Of a DNA stretch of 64,000 bases, positions 61,211 to 64,000 are shown piece after piece; position 1 is the first letter of the stretch, and every line of letters begins with the position of its first letter. Position numbers and translations under genes: made by a program. The notes beneath the pieces are model-generated. The model was not told the origin of the DNA and ran no database searches. It worked only from the letters and a program-made list of their open reading frames with translations. This DNA is from Intestinibacter bartlettii (GTDB lineage: Bacteria; Bacillota; Clostridia; Peptostreptococcales; Peptostreptococcaceae): assembly GCF_000154445.1 (NCBI RefSeq), contig NZ_DS499565.1. One strand, written 5' to 3'.

Positions 61211-63301
61211 TTAATTTATAGCTTTACTAACTTTTTTCTCACTTTCAAATCCTTTACTTGTTTTTCTAATAACTGGTTCGAATACAAGTAATAATCCTGG
61301 TAATATAAATATGATCATAAACATACTTATTATTGCCCCTCTTGACATCAAACTACATAATGAACCAATAAGTTCTAGTTGTGAAATTACACCGACACCT
61401 ATAGTTGCTGAGAAGAATGATAAAGCACTTGTCATTATTGAGCCAGCACTATGTTTTATTGCTGCTTGCATAGCATCAAATTTATTGTCAGTATATTGTA
61501 ATTCTTCTTTAAATCTTGAGGTAAGAAGAATTGCATAGTCAACTGTTGCTCCTAATTGTATTGTTCCTAAAACTATAGATGCTATAAATGGTTCAACTTT
61601 CCCTGTATAGAAAGGTATACCTAAGTTTGCAAATATAGCACATTGAATTGCTGCAACTAATATAACTGGTAATGACACTGATTTAAATACTATAGTTATT
61701 ATAAGGAATATAGCTAATATAGATGCTATACTTACTTTTTTGAAGTCAGAATCCGCAATTCTGATTAAGTCTTTTGTTAGAGGTGCTTCACCACCAACAA
61801 GACCACTTGGATCATATTTGTGAACTATATTTTCAATTTGTGTTAATTGTGCATTACATTCATCTGATGCTGCTCTGTATTTTGAATTTAACATTAATTC
61901 TTCATATCCACCTGCTTTTAATTCGCTTAAAATATCATCAGGAATTATTTCTTGACTTATTGCAGGTCCTATATATTTTTCAAGTCCTATAACTGAATTA
62001 ACACCTTCTACTTTTTCAAGTTCTTTAATCATAGAAGTGACTTGATTTGGTTCTAATTTATCACTAATTAATATGAAGTCTGTACTTTCCATATTGTAAT
62101 CATCTTTCATTTTGTTAGTTGCAATTATTGATGCAAAATCATCTGGTAAAGATTCATCTAAGTTATAGTAAACTTTAGCATTGTTATTCCCTATGAATGC
62201 TGGAATAAATATTATAATGAATAATACTGCTAATTTTTTATAATGTTTAACTACAAATACTGAAGTCTTTTCAAAAGCTGGTAATATTGTTTTGTGTTTA
62301 TATTTGTGTATTGGTTTGTCAAATATTAATATCAATGATGGTAAAATTGTTACCGTACATAAAACACCGATTATAACACCTTTAGCCATTACAATACCCA
62401 TATCCATACCTAAGGCTAAATCCATAGTACAAAGTGCTAAGAATCCAGCCACTGTAGTTGTTGAACTACCTATTATTGAAACAAAGGTGTTTTGTATAGC
62501 ATTTGACATTGCCTCTATTCTATCTGGAGTTCTTGTTAACTCTTCATCATATCTGTGGAGTAAGAAAATCGAATAGTCCATTGTTACCCCTAATTGTAAA
62601 ACGGCTGCTAACGCTTTAGTTATATATGATATTTCTCCTAAAATTATATTAGAACCGAAGTTGTATATAATTGCTAAACTTATACTTAGTAAGAATACAA
62701 ATGGTACTACTGTTGATTCCATTGTAAGTAATAAAACTATTAAGGTAAGTATTCCTGCTATTATTACGTATAATGGCATTTCACCATCGGCACAGTCTTT
62801 AGTATCCTTTATGATACCACTCATACCACTTAAAAATCCTTGTACACCGACAATATCTCTAATTTGTTGTACTGTATTTTGTGTAGTTAGTGTTGCTGTT
62901 CCTTCTTTAAGCATTACTATTATCATAGTAGATTTATCGCCATTATAAAGCAAATCTGTCATATCTTTTGGTAATATTTCTTTTGGGACAGATAAATCTA
63001 CAAAATCATCAACCCAAAGTGCTTTTTTAACACCATCTAACTTAGCTACTTTGTCTTTAATCTTGGCTACATCTTTATCTGGCATGTCTTCAACAATAAG
63101 CATTGCTACAGATCCACATCCAAAGTCATCTTTTAAGATTTTTTCAGCTTGCATTGTAGATGTTTCTTCTGGTAAATAACTTAGTATGTCGTAATTTACA
63201 TCAGTTTTTAAATATCCAAATGCTGCTGGAATTACTAATATTATTGCTAATAGTAAAATTATTTTACTATGTTTGGCTATCCATTTTGATATCCTTTCCA
63301 T
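61211..63301 (-). CDS. MMPL/RND-family exporter
   Basis: The 696-aa protein has two repeats of the MMPL unit, each with one span, a large loop and five spans (about 12 spans in all). Marks include LLAIILVIPAAFGYLKTDVNYD, ITKALAAVLQLGVTMDYSIFLLHRYDEE and SIVLGTIQLGATVDYAILLTSRFKEE, where the Asp-Tyr pairs in the transmembrane core support proton coupling. Substrates of Gram-positive members include lipids and drugs. GGAGGGAG before ATG at 63301 sets the start. It is the first gene of an operon with the heptad-repeat protein, under the promoter at 63345-63373. Confidence 0.92.
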   Translation of the reverse strand: MERISKWIAKHSKIILLLAIILVIPAAFGYLKTDVNYDILSYLPEETSTMQAEKILKDDFGCGSVAMLIVEDMPDKDVAKIKDKVAKLDGVKKALWVDDFVDLSVPKEILPKDMTDLLYNGDKSTMIIVMLKEGTATLTTQNTVQQIRDIVGVQGFLSGMSGIIKDTKDCADGEMPLYVIIAGILTLIVLLLTMESTVVPFVFLLSISLAIIYNFGSNIILGEISYITKALAAVLQLGVTMDYSIFLLHRYDEELTRTPDRIEAMSNAIQNTFVSIIGSSTTTVAGFLALCTMDLALGMDMGIVMAKGVIIGVLCTVTILPSLILIFDKPIHKYKHKTILPAFEKTSVFVVKHYKKLAVLFIIIFIPAFIGNNNAKVYYNLDESLPDDFASIIATNKMKDDYNMESTDFILISDKLEPNQVTSMIKELEKVEGVNSVIGLEKYIGPAISQEIIPDDILSELKAGGYEELMLNSKYRAASDECNAQLTQIENIVHKYDPSGLVGGEAPLTKDLIRIADSDFKKVSIASILAIFLIITIVFKSVSLPVILVAAIQCAIFANLGIPFYTGKVEPFIASIVLGTIQLGATVDYAILLTSRFKEELQYTDNKFDAMQAAIKHSAGSIMTSALSFFSATIGVGVISQLELIGSLCSLMSRGAIISMFMIIFILPGLLLVFEPVIRKTSKGFESEKKVSKAIN

Positions 63302-63319
63302 AATTCTCCCTCCATTTTT

Positions 63320-63373
63320 AGGCGTGCCCAATATTTATACCTAGATTATAGGGCGCGCCCAAAAGAATGTCAA
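63320..63373 (-). promoter_or_regulatory. Consensus promoter with GC-rich palindromic operators (MMPL operon)
   Basis: On the minus strand TTGACA (63368-63373), a 17-base spacer and TATAAT (63345-63350) form a perfect sigma-A promoter. GGGCGCGCCC (63351-63360), a perfect 10-bp palindrome, fills the spacer next to the -10. A near-copy, GGGCACGCCT (63320-63329), lies 31 bases away, centre to centre, about three helix turns, downstream of the start point. A repressor such as a TetR or MarR type is likely; none is encoded within the window. Confidence 0.85.
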
Positions 63374-63470
63374 TAGATTTTTTGTTAATTTTTTCCACGA
63401 TGATTATAAAAAATTTTTATTACATATAATGAAAAAATAAGACTTTAAAATTTACAATATATAGACAAAA

Positions 63471-63509
63471 AAAGAGTATAAAACAAAATTAATTTGTCTT
63501 ATACTCTTT
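63471..63509 (-). terminator. Terminator after the metallophosphoesterase gene
   Basis: Stem AAAGAGTATAA / TTATACTCTTT with a 17-base loop, 15 bases after the stop and followed by TTTTTGTC on the minus strand. Confidence 0.8.
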
Positions 63510-63523
63510 ATCATTTTAACTAT

Positions 63524-64000
63524 TTAATTTATATTTTTTAATTTAATATTTACAATTTCAGGTTTACAATTGACTCTAATTAAGACCTTAGATCCCCCAA
63601 GACCTTTACTTACTATCATTGTAGATTTATTTTTAATATACTCCCCTAAATCATATTTTGGAAAGAATTTTCTATCTGGTGATAATAATCCTCCTACAAG
63701 AGGAAGTCTCACTATACCACCATGCACATGACCACATAAAGTTAAATCTGCACCCCACTTTTCATATTCATCAAAATAAAATGGAGTATGTGCTAATAAT
63801 ATATTAAATTGCTCTCTATCTACTTTTCCTAGCTTTTCTTCTAAAAAATTGATATCTATACTTGTAGTCTCTTGATTATCAAATAAATATTTATAACAGC
63901 TATATGGAACAGTTAGTCCATATAAATTAATATTACTCTCTCCTTTTACTATTTCAACTTTATTATTATCTAAATTTACAAAATCTATTTGATGTAATTT
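63524..64000 (-). CDS. Metallophosphoesterase, C-terminal part (cut by window edge)
   Basis: The frame is open from base 64000 to the stop at 63524 (158 residues). It contains LTVPYSCYKYL, NILLAHTPFYFDEYEKWGAD and LTLCGHVHGGIVRLP, where LAHTP and CGHVHGG are late metal-binding motifs of calcineurin-like phosphoesterases, of the YkuE/LpxH-like membrane type. The N-terminal motifs (DxH, GDxxD, GNHD) would lie outside the window. A Cys is also seen in the last third. Upstream context is missing, so partners are unknown. Confidence 0.88.
   Translation of the reverse strand, partial: KLHQIDFVNLDNNKVEIVKGESNINLYGLTVPYSCYKYLFDNQETTSIDINFLEEKLGKVDREQFNILLAHTPFYFDEYEKWGADLTLCGHVHGGIVRLPLVGGLLSPDRKFFPKYDLGEYIKNKSTMIVSKGLGGSKVLIRVNCKPEIVNIKLKNIN

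Noticed and set aside
63351..63360. GGGCGCGCCC as a chance restriction-type site or sequencing join
   Set aside because: It contains an 8-base rare-cutter sequence, but a near-copy 31 bp away and the perfect promoter around it argue for a real operator, not an artefact.

Overview
The window is chromosomal DNA of a low-GC, Gram-positive anaerobe of the Clostridia. The likely family is Peptostreptococcaceae (relatives of Clostridioides, Paraclostridium, Romboutsia and Terrisporobacter). This rests on strongly AT-rich sequence, AGGAGG-type ribosome sites, a six-gene Rnf complex, and core gene order (rplU-prp-rpmA, obg, yhbY; mreBCD-PBP2-minCDE-rodA; polA-coaE-lytic transglycosylase) that I recall from this family. 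Genus and species cannot be fixed from sequence reading alone. I see no prophage, insertion sequence, CRISPR array or rRNA operon.

Layout. 1-4.2 kb: a small membrane peptide, an ECF transporter S component beside a class V aminotransferase, a DUF4846 lipoprotein and RNase Z. 4.2-11.1 kb: a ribosome/RNA block on the minus strand (yhbY, obg, rpmA, prp, rplU with its L21 leader, RNase G) and an uncharacterised radical-SAM pair. 11.6-21.5 kb: the cell-shape and division block (rodA, minE, minD, minC, a 1022-aa class B PBP, mreD, mreC, mreB, radC, maf). 21.9-27.0 kb: rnfCDGEAB, an Na+- or H+-pumping ferredoxin:NAD+ oxidoreductase. 27.2-38.9 kb: a mixed stretch with a SPOR protein, an SH3b-NlpC/P60 hydrolase, a glyoxalase-like protein, a nuclease-fold lipoprotein-like protein, an M20 amidohydrolase, copZ, a peptide-binding lipoprotein, a lytic transglycosylase, coaE and polA. 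39.1 kb: tRNA-Leu(CAA).

39.3-64 kb is more accessory: small hypothetical proteins, a stand-alone ClpP, an AraC/cupin regulator divergent from a 107-aa degenerate HAD-like protein, a Bce-type peptide-resistance operon (ATPase, permease, response regulator, kinase), a McrBC-type restriction pair followed by a UPF0489/arginase-like protein, a LUD protein, a YhgE/Pip membrane protein, a PutP-like symporter, and a secreted heptad-repeat protein paired with an MMPL exporter. The right edge cuts a metallophosphoesterase gene.

The points most worth following up are: a perfect-consensus promoter for the MMPL operon with GC-rich palindromes in its spacer and downstream of its -10; a perfect 16-bp hairpin that covers the ribosome site of the SPOR gene; a CsoR-like operator on an isolated copZ; the McrB-McrC-UPF0489 cluster; the AraC/mini-HAD divergent pair; an orphan plus-strand terminator that may end a small C-rich RNA; and two short membrane proteins (28 and 53 aa) with good ribosome sites. 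Many start codons were moved inward to match the ribosome sites; each case is explained in its entry.
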